DNA from: CAYLZW01 sp964388085
GTDB lineage: Bacteria > Myxococcota > UBA727 > CAYLZW01
Length of the DNA stretch: 42,807 nt
Direction of reading: 5' to 3'
Assembly (NCBI GenBank): GCA_964388085.1
Contig: CAYLZW010000013.1
Span: forward strand, 1-42,807
Of the stretch, positions 31,268 through 41,389 are shown one piece after another (position 1 is the stretch's first letter; each line of letters begins with the position of its first letter). Made by a program: the position numbers and the translations under genes. The notes under the pieces are model-generated. The model had not been told where the DNA came from. It saw only the letters and a list, made by a program, of their open reading frames with translations, and ran no database searches.

Positions 31268-31284
31268 CCCCGGATCCGCCGGGG
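31268..31284. promoter_or_regulatory. Dyad 1 of the structured intergenic block
   Basis: CCCCGG-ATCCG-CCGGGG, a perfect 6-bp stem and 5-base loop. Its role is unknown. Confidence 0.55.
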
Positions 31285-31322
31285 GCCGAAGTGCGTAAGC
31301 CGCGACGCAGCGCGGCCGGCAT

Positions 31323-31342
31323 CTGGCACCCGGAGGTGCCAG
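31323..31342. promoter_or_regulatory. Dyad 2 of the structured intergenic block
   Basis: CTGGCACC-CGGA-GGTGCCAG, a perfect 8-bp inverted repeat with a 4-base centre. It fits either a dimeric regulator's operator or an RNA hairpin; no T tract follows, so it is not an obvious terminator. Confidence 0.6.
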
Positions 31343-31373
31343 CTGAGGGGGGTAAGGACGGCGCGGTGAAACT

Positions 31374-31402
31374 GCAAGCAACTGTTTTTACTGAGTTCTT
31401 GC
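31374..31402. promoter_or_regulatory. Dyad 3 of the structured intergenic block
   Basis: GCAAGCAACT (31374-31383) pairs with AGTTCTTGC (31394-31402) apart from one bulged base, around a 10-base loop containing TTTTT. It overlaps the -35 of the possible plus-strand promoter. Confidence 0.5.
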
Positions 31403-31426
31403 GGTTGGCGCAGATCGGCTTACATC
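31399..31426 (+). promoter_or_regulatory. Possible promoter of the lipid-kinase gene
   Basis: TTGCGG (31399-31404), a 16-base spacer and TACATC (31421-31426). Both hexamers are imperfect. The leader would be about 30 bases, with GAGGG upstream of the ATG at 31464. Confidence 0.35.
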
Positions 31427-31463
31427 TTGCTCAACCGTGGCTCTGTCACGAGGGCCCGCAAGA

Positions 31464-32561
31464 ATGAGTCACGCCGCCTCCCATCCTGCGCTCGCTCGCC
31501 CCTTCGCCGGCCGCTCCGCGTTCCTGTTGAACGCCAACGCGCGCGCCGTGACCACCCGGGTCGCGCGGCGGATGCTCGAGATCGTCCCCGAGGGTGATCT
31601 CTTCTTCTCGCGCTCCGTCGAGGACGCCGAGGGCTTCTTGCAGACCATCCTGCGGCGCGGCTACGACCGGCTCTTCGTCGGCGGCGGCGACGGCACCATC
31701 GTGCTGGCCGCCAACATCATCCGCCGGCTGTGTGACGCGCACGGCTACCAGACGCCGCAGATGGGCCTTTTGAAGCTCGGCACGGGCAACGCCATGGCCC
31801 ACCTGCTCGGCAGCAAGAGCCCGCTGCTCGACACCTGGCACATCACCCGGAAGGGCGAGATCAAGGTCGAGCGCATCGACATGATCGAGTCCGACGACGG
31901 CACGGTCACGCCCTTCGCCGGCGTCGGCTACGACGGCGAGGTGCTGAACGACTACATGGCGCTCAAGAAGGCCGTGCAGGGCCCCGTCGGCCACTACTTC
32001 GTCCAGACGGTGTGGGGCTACCTCGGCGCCATGCTGACGCGCACGGTCCCTCGTCACGCGGGCGGCGTGAAGCAGACGGTGAAGGTGACCTCGCGAAAGG
32101 ACGCCATCCTCATGCGCCACGGCGACGACGGCGACGAGGAGGTGCTCGTCCCCGCCGGCACCGTCCTCTACGACGGGCCCGCCGGCTTCCTCTCGGTCGG
32201 CAGCATCCCGTTCTTCGGCTACGGCTTCACGATGTTCCCCTTCGCGCGCCGGAAGAGCGGCTACTTCCAGCTCCGCGTCGGCGCCGCGCCGATCCGTTCC
32301 ATCCTCGCGAACCTGTACCCGAACGTGTGGCAGGGCACCTACCGCCACCCGAAGATGTTCGACTTCCTCGTGCAGGACGTCGACATCGAGTCCTCCGAGG
32401 ACCTCGCCTACCAGGTCGGCGGTGACGCGGCCGGGCACGCGAAGAAGCTCCACTTCAAGGTCTCCGAGCGCCCCATGGAGTTCCTCGCGCTCGGGCCTCG
32501 CTTGAAGCCGGCGAAGAACCCGCTGCTGCGCTTTTTGCCGGCGGTTCCGAAGCGGGCTTGA
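31464..32561 (+). CDS. Diacylglycerol kinase-family lipid kinase
   Basis: 365 residues. The ATG at 31464 is preferred over an upstream GTG (31437) because GAGGG precedes it at usable spacing. The catalytic core is visible as FLLNANARAVTTRVARRM, the nucleotide-binding FVGGGDGTIVLAAN near 70-83, and MGLLKLGTGNAMAHLLG (the GTGN motif that contacts ATP), followed by FAGVGYDGEVLNDY. Members phosphorylate diacylglycerol, ceramide or sphingoid bases; this one has a longer C-terminal half than DgkB, with LYPNVWQGTYRHP reminiscent of sphingoid-base kinases. A soluble enzyme acting at the membrane is likely. It stands alone and converges with the TolB-like gene. Confidence 0.88.
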   Translation: MSHAASHPALARPFAGRSAFLLNANARAVTTRVARRMLEIVPEGDLFFSRSVEDAEGFLQTILRRGYDRLFVGGGDGTIVLAANIIRRLCDAHGYQTPQMGLLKLGTGNAMAHLLGSKSPLLDTWHITRKGEIKVERIDMIESDDGTVTPFAGVGYDGEVLNDYMALKKAVQGPVGHYFVQTVWGYLGAMLTRTVPRHAGGVKQTVKVTSRKDAILMRHGDDGDEEVLVPAGTVLYDGPAGFLSVGSIPFFGYGFTMFPFARRKSGYFQLRVGAAPIRSILANLYPNVWQGTYRHPKMFDFLVQDVDIESSEDLAYQVGGDAAGHAKKLHFKVSERPMEFLALGPRLKPAKNPLLRFLPAVPKRA

Positions 32562-32566
32562 GCAAG

Positions 32567-32590
32567 GCCCGCCCCGTGCCGTTGGCGGGC
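32567..32590. terminator. Candidate terminator hairpin between convergent genes
   Basis: GCCCGCC (32567-32573) and GGCGGGC (32584-32590), a perfect 7-bp GC stem with a 10-base loop, six bases past the lipid-kinase stop. Without a T tract it is at best a partial terminator in either direction. Confidence 0.45.
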
Positions 32591-32627
32591 GCTCGCGGAT
32601 CGCTCCCGGGCCACCCGAGAGTGGCGC

Positions 32628-34406
32628 CTATGGGAGCAGCCAGAAGGTCTCGACGCCATAGCCCGGCAGGATGACGTCGGCGGGCACCAGCGGCGTGGGC
32701 GCCGACCCATCCGCGCCGACGCGCCACAGGATGCCGCGGAACCCGGCGCCGGTGTCGTTCACCGAGCCGATGTAGACGATCGTGCTGCTGTCGCTCGCCC
32801 ACTGCGGCTTCGTGGAATCGTGGGCGCTCACGGCCAGTTGGCCTCCGCCCCCAATGGCAGGGGCGACGTAGAGGAACGTCGTGCCGGGATCGTCGTAGTA
32901 GCTCGTGTAGAGGACCTTCTGGCCGTCGGGGGAGAACAGGTAGTCGTCATGGACATCGTCGTACTCACCGAGCGCGGCGTTGATGCGCACGCTGCCCGAG
33001 GCGATGTTGTCGTTGCTGTACATCTCCTGTTTTCCGTCCACGTCCTGGTCGGCCTTGTAGGCGATGCGGACGCTCGTGGGCGACCAGCGCACGGGAGAGC
33101 CCGTCGCAACCTCGCCGCCGGAGACGAGGGCGCCGTTCAGCTTGAGGATGGTGGCGGACGCAGAGGGCTGCGTCAGGAAGAGCTCGGGAACGTCGTTCAC
33201 CGCCTGATCACCGGTGTAGGCGATGTACTGGCTGTTCGGCGCCCAGACGTGCTGGCCATAGACGTCGCTGCTGAAGTTTAGATCGGGCTTGGAGACCAGC
33301 ATGTCGCCGCCGCCCGTCGGCGTGCCGACGAAGAGCTCGGCGGTGCCGAGGGTGTTCAGGTCCCCGAGGTAGGAGAGAAAGGTGCCGTTCGGCGACCACT
33401 GCCACATCCCGGCGTCGATGCCCGCGGTCACGGAGGGGGCGTCGCGGGAGACCTGCACACCGTCAATGCCGTCGGCGCGAATGGCGTGCAGCTCGTACTG
33501 GCTGCCGGCGTCATCATAGTCCGCCAGGATCGCGACGTAGTTACCGATCGGGGCGACCTTGAACTCGGCGAGGGAGCTCGTACCGATCCCGTCGGGGGTG
33601 AGCTGCACACGGCCCGTCCCATCAGGCTTGATGGAAAATAGATGACCATTGCTCTCCGCGAAGACGACGCGCTGGTCATCGGCGGTGAACATGGACGCCC
33701 GGAGGGGACCAGCCCCGACGAGCGCGTCCGTGAGGCGCAGCCGGTTGGTGCCCGAGCGGTCAACGATCCACAGTTCCTCCTGCGCCGTCTGGTACAGGAG
33801 CCAGTTGCTGTCATTCGACCACGCCACCGGCGAGGCGCCGTAGCCGGAGCCGCCCCCCACCTCGGACACCTTCGTCGCTGCCTGGCTCCCATCCACCGGC
33901 GCCACATACACGTCGTCGCGGCTGAGGGCGTCGGCTACCTCGTCGCCCGTGTACGCGACGTATTGCCAATCGGGGGAGGGCAGCACCGCGCTGGTCTCTT
34001 CGCCGAGCTCGCTGTGCGACAGCTGTTTGGTCTGTGTTCCGTCGGCGTTCACCGAGAAGACCGCGAAGCCGATGTTCCCCGTGTTGGCCCAATACAGCGC
34101 GTACGGAACGAACGGCTCGACCTCGCCTTCACCCTCGCCTTCACCCTCGCCTTCACCCTCGCCTTCACCCTCGCCTTCACCCTCGCCTTCACCCTCACCT
34201 TCACCTTCACCTTCACCTTCACCCTCACCTTCACCCTCGCCTTCACCCTCACCTTCACCTTCACCCTCACCCTCGCCTTCACCCGCGTCAGCGACGGGTC
34301 CTGCGTCAGGCTCGCCTCCCGGCGAGCAGGAGCCCAGGAGGAGCAGCGAAAAGCAGAGCGAGAAGGCCGGACCGGCCGGCCAGCGACGGTAACGTATGAT
34401 GTGCAT
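32628..34406 (-). CDS. TolB/PD40 beta-propeller lipoprotein with a Gly-Glu linker
   Basis: 592 residues. A signal peptide with lipobox (LLLLGSC) is followed by a linker of about 27 consecutive Gly-Glu pairs (roughly residues 42-96). The rest is a beta-propeller of TolB/PD40 (WD40-like) repeats: SPDWQYVAYTGDE, SNDSNWLLYQT, TADDQRVVFAES, SPNGTFLSYLGD, APNSQYIAYTGDQ, SPTSVRIAYKAD, SPDGQKVLYTSYY and SDSSTIVYIGS. Such proteins usually bind other proteins at the cell surface; no enzyme motif is visible. The gene looks lower in GC than its neighbours, hinting at a different history. No Shine-Dalgarno sequence precedes the ATG. Confidence 0.9.
   Translation of the reverse strand: MHIIRYRRWPAGPAFSLCFSLLLLGSCSPGGEPDAGPVADAGEGEGEGEGEGEGEGEGEGEGEGEGEGEGEGEGEGEGEGEGEGEGEGEGEGEGEVEPFVPYALYWANTGNIGFAVFSVNADGTQTKQLSHSELGEETSAVLPSPDWQYVAYTGDEVADALSRDDVYVAPVDGSQAATKVSEVGGGSGYGASPVAWSNDSNWLLYQTAQEELWIVDRSGTNRLRLTDALVGAGPLRASMFTADDQRVVFAESNGHLFSIKPDGTGRVQLTPDGIGTSSLAEFKVAPIGNYVAILADYDDAGSQYELHAIRADGIDGVQVSRDAPSVTAGIDAGMWQWSPNGTFLSYLGDLNTLGTAELFVGTPTGGGDMLVSKPDLNFSSDVYGQHVWAPNSQYIAYTGDQAVNDVPELFLTQPSASATILKLNGALVSGGEVATGSPVRWSPTSVRIAYKADQDVDGKQEMYSNDNIASGSVRINAALGEYDDVHDDYLFSPDGQKVLYTSYYDDPGTTFLYVAPAIGGGGQLAVSAHDSTKPQWASDSSTIVYIGSVNDTGAGFRGILWRVGADGSAPTPLVPADVILPGYGVETFWLLP
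34122..34283. repeat. Hexanucleotide minisatellite coding Gly-Glu
   Basis: About 27 units of (TC)ACCCTCGCCT-type 6-mers, two alternating variants (CCTTCA / CCCTCG) on the plus strand. It is inside the lipoprotein frame and would change length in 6-base steps without shifting the frame. Confidence 0.92.
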
Positions 34407-34412
34407 CCCCTA

Positions 34413-34441
34413 CGAATACCGCAAAGCGGCGCGAGCAACAA
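34413..34441 (-). promoter_or_regulatory. Predicted promoter of the TolB-like lipoprotein
   Basis: On the minus strand, TTGTTG (34441-34436), a 17-base spacer and TATTCG (34418-34413). Only six bases separate the -10 from the ATG at 34406, so the message would be leaderless. Confidence 0.45.
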
Positions 34442-34474
34442 ATGGTTCCCGATCTGCCACAATGTCGACGAGGC

Positions 34475-35023
34475 TCAGTCGCACTTGTCCGCGCAGGTGA
34501 CGCTGCGCTCCACGTCGCGCTTACCGTCGGGGTGGACCGTCAGCGTCGTGTCGCAGCCTGCCTGGTAGCCCTCGCCTGTCGCGGACAAGACACAGCTGCC
34601 GTCGCCTGTGCGCTCGACGGTGAACGAGAAGTGCTCCGCGCGCGAGCGCTCAAACGCGGCTGCAATATTGGCGTCACTCGAAGAGCACGACGACGAGGCG
34701 CTCTCGGCAGCCGCCTGCTGTAACGCTTGCTGCGCGTACCGCTGATGCGCCTCGCAGTACCTCCGATCATGGATGGGGCCGACTGAGCCCAGCCCGACGT
34801 GCGCGATGACCGCGCCTAGCATCACGCTCGACATGGCCGCCAACGACGTCCGTACGCGCGCGCCGCGGAGGCCGGTGACGATCGCGACCAAGATCGCCAG
34901 CGCGAGCACCGCGAGGGTCGCGAAGAACCAACGATCGAGCGCGTCCTGCGGCGGCAGCACATAGAAGCAAGCGGGAACGGCGACAAAGCCAACGAGCAGC
35001 GGAGCGAGCACCATCCGGGTCAT
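34475..35023 (-). CDS. Hypothetical membrane protein with periplasmic Cys-rich domain
   Basis: 182 residues. Three hydrophobic segments at about 4-22 (VLAPLLVGFVAVPACFYVL), 32-50 (WFFATLAVLALAILVAIV) and 60-80 (SLAAMSSVMLGAVIAHVG) precede a soluble part of about 95 residues with six Cys (YCEAH, SSSCSSS, GSCVL, AGCDTT, TCADKC). The soluble end is likely periplasmic with disulfides. The start could also be the next ATG (35014). I do not recognise the family. It is tail-to-head with the TolB-like gene, with its own unmapped promoter. Confidence 0.7.
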   Translation of the reverse strand: MTRMVLAPLLVGFVAVPACFYVLPPQDALDRWFFATLAVLALAILVAIVTGLRGARVRTSLAAMSSVMLGAVIAHVGLGSVGPIHDRRYCEAHQRYAQQALQQAAAESASSSCSSSDANIAAAFERSRAEHFSFTVERTGDGSCVLSATGEGYQAGCDTTLTVHPDGKRDVERSVTCADKCD

Positions 35024-35406
35024 GCGAGCATGCTGTCACGCCGACGGGGAGCGCTGCGGCGGTGACCCGCCCCGAGCCAGTCGCCGGTCACACCTCCAGC
35101 GATAGAGGAAGTCGTGTTCGCGCTCGTTTCTCCCCACGGCTGCGTTACCCCCCCGACCCCTCGCGTTGATCCTCCCTCGCTCGGTCTTTCGCCCGCTGGC
35201 GGCGTTGCGTCCTCGGCACGACCAAGAAGTCGCGCCTCCGGTGCGCCTTGCCAGCGCACGCCTGTGCTTTCGAACAGCAGGCCGCTTCGCGATCATAGGA
35301 CCCACGCAAGCGGTCGGGGGGGGTAGCATCGGCGCTCAGCGCCAGGTCGACCGTCGTGGTGACCGCTCGGCGCTCCTCCTCTCCGACGCGAGGCTTGGCG
35401 GTAGAC
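35024..35406. other. Non-coding stretch upstream of the membrane/Rieske pair
   Basis: About 380 bases between divergent genes. The frames here read as antisense or random GC-rich sequence. No clear promoter, RNA gene or repeat was found. Confidence 0.5.
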
Positions 35407-36312
35407 ATGGTCATCGCGCGGAACGCGGAGCCCCCCTCGCCCGCGTCATTCGAGATGTTCCTGCCCCCTTCCGTCGAGGCGAGGCGCCTGGTCCGACGGC
35501 TCGGCTGGCTGGTGGCGCCGAACGAAGGCGAAGAGACGATCCTCTCCCGCGCGCTTGGCGTCGTCGTGGTCGCGCCGTTCACCCAGCTCACGTTCTTCAG
35601 CTACGACCTGCAGGCGTTTTTGTTCGCGGTCTTCCACACGCGCTGGCCGGCGCGCTTCGCGCATTTCGCCTTCATGCTGGCGGTCAACTTCTTCGTCATG
35701 GCCGGCCTCAGCGCGTTTGATTTCGGCCTCGACTCCGTGCTCGTCAATGGCGCCACTTCCTACGCGTCGCTCCTGCTCGTCTGGTATGGCGTGCTCGCGC
35801 GGCTCACGGGCTTCTGGGGCCTGTGGCTCTTGATGCTCCCGGTGGTGGGGGGCCTCTGCGCGGGCGCGCAGCTCTTCGCGGCCCTCACGTCCGACGCCGG
35901 CGTCGTCGCCAATCCATGGCTGTGGATGATGGTCTCCGCCTTCCTGATCGCGCTCTCGCACGCGCCCGAGCCGTGGCTGCCGCCGCGCGTGAACGAGACC
36001 CGCGGCTGGATGCCGACGTCGCATTATCTCCTGGGTCCGCCGGGTCGACGTCATTCGCCGGCGCGCGTCGCCGTGCGGCTCGTGCGGCTCGGCCTCCAGC
36101 TCGTGTGGGGGACGCTCGACGAGCTGTGGGCGTCACCGCGGCTTCTGCCCTACAACTTCCTCATGCTGCTGTTTCGCTTCGGCTACCGACCCGACGCCGC
36201 GCGCCGCCTGCGCGAGCACGTCGAGCGGGCGCTCGCGAGCGGCAACCCCGCACTCGATTACGTAGGCATCGGCGGCGGCCGCTTCCTGCGGCGGACACCC
36301 AGCGGTCTTTGA
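35407..36312 (+). CDS. Hypothetical polytopic membrane protein
   Basis: 301 residues from the ATG at 35407; an upstream in-frame GTG (35356) is possible. About five membrane helices: LGVVVVAPFTQLTFFSYDLQ, FAHFAFMLAVNFFVMAGL, ASLLLVWYGVLARLTGFWG, LWLLMLPVVGGLCAGAQLFA and WLWMMVSAFLIALSHAP. A cytoplasmic, Arg-rich C-terminal region follows. No motif ties it to a known transporter or enzyme. Its stop is 8 bases before the Rieske start, so the two share a transcript; a membrane partner or sterol-binding role for the oxygenase is only inference. Confidence 0.72.
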   Translation: MVIARNAEPPSPASFEMFLPPSVEARRLVRRLGWLVAPNEGEETILSRALGVVVVAPFTQLTFFSYDLQAFLFAVFHTRWPARFAHFAFMLAVNFFVMAGLSAFDFGLDSVLVNGATSYASLLLVWYGVLARLTGFWGLWLLMLPVVGGLCAGAQLFAALTSDAGVVANPWLWMMVSAFLIALSHAPEPWLPPRVNETRGWMPTSHYLLGPPGRRHSPARVAVRLVRLGLQLVWGTLDELWASPRLLPYNFLMLLFRFGYRPDAARRLREHVERALASGNPALDYVGIGGGRFLRRTPSGL

Positions 36313-36320
36313 GGCGTCCG

Positions 36321-37328
36321 ATGTACAGCCCGCTGCTCTCGCCCTTCCCGTCGAGCTGGTACTGCGTCGCGTTCACCGACGAGCTGCCGGCCGGCGCCGT
36401 GCTCTCGAGGCGCGTCACAGGCCGCGAGATCGTGCTCTTCCGCACCGCGTCCGGAGCGCTCTCGGCCCTCGACGCGCACTGCCCGCACCTCGGCGCGCAC
36501 CTCGGCCACGGCGGCAAGGTCGAAGGCGAATGCATTCGCTGTCCCTTTCACGGCTTCGAGCTCGACGGGGATGGCGTGTGTGTCGCCACCGGTTACGGCA
36601 CGAAGGCGCCCCCCACGGCGCGCACGCGATCGTGGCCCGTCATCGAGCGCGGCGGCGTGGTGCTCGTCTTCCACGGCGGCGAGCCCAGCTGGGACGTGCC
36701 CGACGTCGACACCGAGGGGTGGACGCGCCTGCGCCGCGCCTCCCTGCCCCTTCGGAGCCACGTGCAGGAGATCGCCGAGAACAGCGCCGACCTCGGACAC
36801 TTCACCTGGATCCACGGCTACGAGAGCGTGCGCGTGCTCCGCCCGCTCTCGACGGAGGGGCCCTATCTGAACACGCGCTACGGCATCCGCCGCGGACGTC
36901 GTGCCTTCGGCGTGCGCGCGGGCATCGAGGCTGAATTCGACATTCACCAGCACGGGCTCGGCTACGCGCGCGTCGAGGTAGAGGTGCCGGCGCTCGGCGT
37001 GCGCACCCGGCAGTACGTGCTCGCGCGCCCGCTCGACGAGGACGAGGTGGAGCTGACGCTCGCCATGTCGGTCCAGCGCATCGAGGAGCCGAAGCGGATT
37101 CATCCGCTGCTGTCGTTGCTGCCAAGGGGCTGGCTAACGGAGCGCATCGCGGACGGCGCCTTCCAAGAGTTCCTCGCCGACGTGCGGCAGGATGAGCCGA
37201 TCTGGCAGCACAAGCAGTACGTGGCCCGGCCGGCCCTCGCGCAAGGCGACGGTCCCGTAGCGCAATACCGCAAGTGGGCGCGGCAGTTCTCGGCCGACAC
37301 CGCGGCGACGGCAGAGGGGGGCGGGTGA
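36321..37328 (+). CDS. Rieske [2Fe-2S] oxygenase, KshA / cholesterol-7-desaturase-like
   Basis: 335 residues from the ATG at 36321 with GAGG 6 bases upstream, overlapping the previous stop region. The Rieske site is Cys54-x-His56 (CPHLGAHLG) and Cys74-x2-His77 (CPFHGFEL). The catalytic mononuclear iron motif ENSADLGHFTWIH supplies Asp and two His. This pattern is shared by the 3-ketosteroid 9-alpha-hydroxylase oxygenase and the Neverland/Daf-36 sterol desaturases, and WPVIERGGVVLVFHGG fits the same branch. A steroid or hydrophobic substrate is inferred. Electrons would come from a separate ferredoxin reductase, not seen here. Confidence 0.88.
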   Translation: MYSPLLSPFPSSWYCVAFTDELPAGAVLSRRVTGREIVLFRTASGALSALDAHCPHLGAHLGHGGKVEGECIRCPFHGFELDGDGVCVATGYGTKAPPTARTRSWPVIERGGVVLVFHGGEPSWDVPDVDTEGWTRLRRASLPLRSHVQEIAENSADLGHFTWIHGYESVRVLRPLSTEGPYLNTRYGIRRGRRAFGVRAGIEAEFDIHQHGLGYARVEVEVPALGVRTRQYVLARPLDEDEVELTLAMSVQRIEEPKRIHPLLSLLPRGWLTERIADGAFQEFLADVRQDEPIWQHKQYVARPALAQGDGPVAQYRKWARQFSADTAATAEGGG

Positions 37329-37440
37329 GCGCCGGGCCTCCCGCATCGATGCAAAGAGCCCTGAGCACCGGGAAGGCACTCGACGGACGGCACGCGAGTC
37401 GCTACGGGGCCCCCTCGCACGTTTGGGTCGAGGTTTTCTC

Positions 37441-39900
<2,460 letters not shown>

Positions 39901-40081
39901 CGAGAGCGGCCGCCGGTCGCCGCGCTCGTCGAGGGTGATGAATCTTTCGCGTCGGCCAGGTGTTCAATACCGGATCTGTCGAGAACGTGCTGCCACGGCG
40001 AGAAGCGCCGCTGCCATCCCCGCTTCAAGGCGCGCGCGGCGCCGGTGACCCGGGTCTCCTCCCTCCCCGCGGGACTCCCCC

Positions 40082-41284
40082 ATGAGCGACTCCCCTCCCG
40101 AGCCCCCGCAGGTCGACTCGGCGGCCGCCCAAAAGAAGCGATCCCCGATCGCCATCCTCCTCATCGCGGTGACGTTGCTGCTGCTGCTCGCGGCCTTCGC
40201 CTTCCGCGTGCAGCAGTCGAAGGAGCGAAACGCCGCCGCCGTCGCCGCCGCCGACAAGGAGGTCATCACGGCCGTGCGCACCTCGCAGGCCGCGCGCAAG
40301 GACCTGCCGCGGGTCGTGCAGATCACCGGCTCCATCAAGGCGCGCAACGAGGTGATGGTGCTGCCGAAGTCGCCGGGGCGGATCACCCGCATCCTCGTCG
40401 ACGTCGGCGCGAAGGTGGCGGCCGGTGACGTGCTCGCCGTCATCGACTCGGTCGAGATGTCCTGGCGCGTGAAGCAGGCCGACGCGCAGCGACGACAGGC
40501 CGAGGCCGGCCTCGAGCAAGCCAAGCTGCAACGGCAGACGGCGGAGCGGGCCCAAAGGCGCGTACGCGCGCTGCACGAGACCGGCGGCGTGAGCCAGACC
40601 GAGCTCGAGCAGGCGGAGAGCGGCTTCTATCTCGCCGAGGTCGGCGTCCAGGCCGCCGAGGCCGCCGTGGCCCTGGCCGAGGCCAACCTCGGTCTGAGCC
40701 GCAAGGCGTTCGACGACACACGCATTACCGCTCCCTTCGACGGGGTCGTGACGAAGCGACACATCAACGTAGGCGCCATGGCGAACCCGGCCCAGCCGGC
40801 GTTCTCGCTGCAGGACCAGACGGCCCTCAAGATGGACGGCAGCGTCCCCGCGCACTACGTGGGCCAGCTGAAGGCCGGCATGAAGGTCAACATCCGCATC
40901 GACGAGCTTCCGCACACGCTCGTGAGCGGCACCGTCAGCAGCGTGGCCCCGACGCTGGAGGCCGAGACCCGGCGCGCGGCCATCGAGATCGCGGTCGCGC
41001 CGGCCGAGGGGCTGCTCCCCTATATGTTCGGTCGCGCGGAGATCGCCCTCGGCGCGCGCGAGGGTGTGCTGGTCGTGCCGTCGGAGGCGGTGCTGAGCGT
41101 GGCCGGCAAGCCCGCCGTCTTCGTCATCGAGAACGAGCACGCGAGGCTGGTCCACCCCGACGTGGGCGCCACGCACCAGGGCGACGTGGTGATCGAGTCC
41201 GGGCTCGAGCCCGGCGCCGTCGTCGTGGTCTCGGGCAGCGCCGGCCTGCGCGACGGCGCGCGCATCGTTGTGCAAGGCACCTGA
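40082..41284 (+). CDS. RND efflux periplasmic adaptor (membrane fusion protein)
   Basis: 400 residues with one N-terminal membrane helix (IAILLIAVTLLLLLAAFAF). The rest is an HlyD/AcrA-type adaptor: a lipoyl half beginning TGSIKARNEVMVLPKSPGRI and LVDVGAKVAAGDVLAVIDS, a coiled-coil hairpin at about 125-215 (QADAQRRQAEAGLEQAKLQRQ, LEQAESGFYLAEVGVQAAEAA), the second lipoyl half TAPFDGVVTKRHINVGAMA, then beta-barrel and membrane-proximal domains ending in VVVSGSAGLRDGARIVVQG. It links the inner-membrane RND pump, encoded next, to an outer-membrane channel. The channel gene is not in the window. Confidence 0.94.
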   Translation: MSDSPPEPPQVDSAAAQKKRSPIAILLIAVTLLLLLAAFAFRVQQSKERNAAAVAAADKEVITAVRTSQAARKDLPRVVQITGSIKARNEVMVLPKSPGRITRILVDVGAKVAAGDVLAVIDSVEMSWRVKQADAQRRQAEAGLEQAKLQRQTAERAQRRVRALHETGGVSQTELEQAESGFYLAEVGVQAAEAAVALAEANLGLSRKAFDDTRITAPFDGVVTKRHINVGAMANPAQPAFSLQDQTALKMDGSVPAHYVGQLKAGMKVNIRIDELPHTLVSGTVSSVAPTLEAETRRAAIEIAVAPAEGLLPYMFGRAEIALGAREGVLVVPSEAVLSVAGKPAVFVIENEHARLVHPDVGATHQGDVVIESGLEPGAVVVVSGSAGLRDGARIVVQGT

Positions 41285-41389
41285 GCGCCGAGGGCGCACC
41301 TTCGTGCGTCCGCGGCCACGAAGGCCTCGTCGAGCGCCGAGCGGCGCAGGCTGGCGGAGCAGACGTCCGAGCGACGCCGGGAGCAGTGG

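Larger units (their letters stand above)
31092..31463. other. Divergent region between rpsP and the lipid-kinase gene
   Basis: 372 bases without a supported protein gene. From left to right: the rpsP leader with an imperfect hairpin (31161-31192), the rpsP promoter (31205-31233), a block of three dyads (31268-31402) and a possible plus-strand promoter (31399-31426). The A/T-richer stretch at about 31363-31405 is unusual for this genome. Confidence 0.6.

Noticed and set aside
31240..31360. c-di-GMP-I (GEMM) riboswitch
   Set aside because: Partial resemblance only; the GNRA tetraloop/receptor and conserved GCG/CAAAGCC bases were not found, so it is listed only as an unassigned structured region.
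34122..34283. Repeat array considered as a CRISPR
   Set aside because: Units are six bases with no spacers and lie in a protein frame as Gly-Glu.
35145..35591. A 148-residue minus-strand frame
   Set aside because: Its end lies over the membrane-protein gene and the sequence is Arg/Ser-rich shadow; no start signal.
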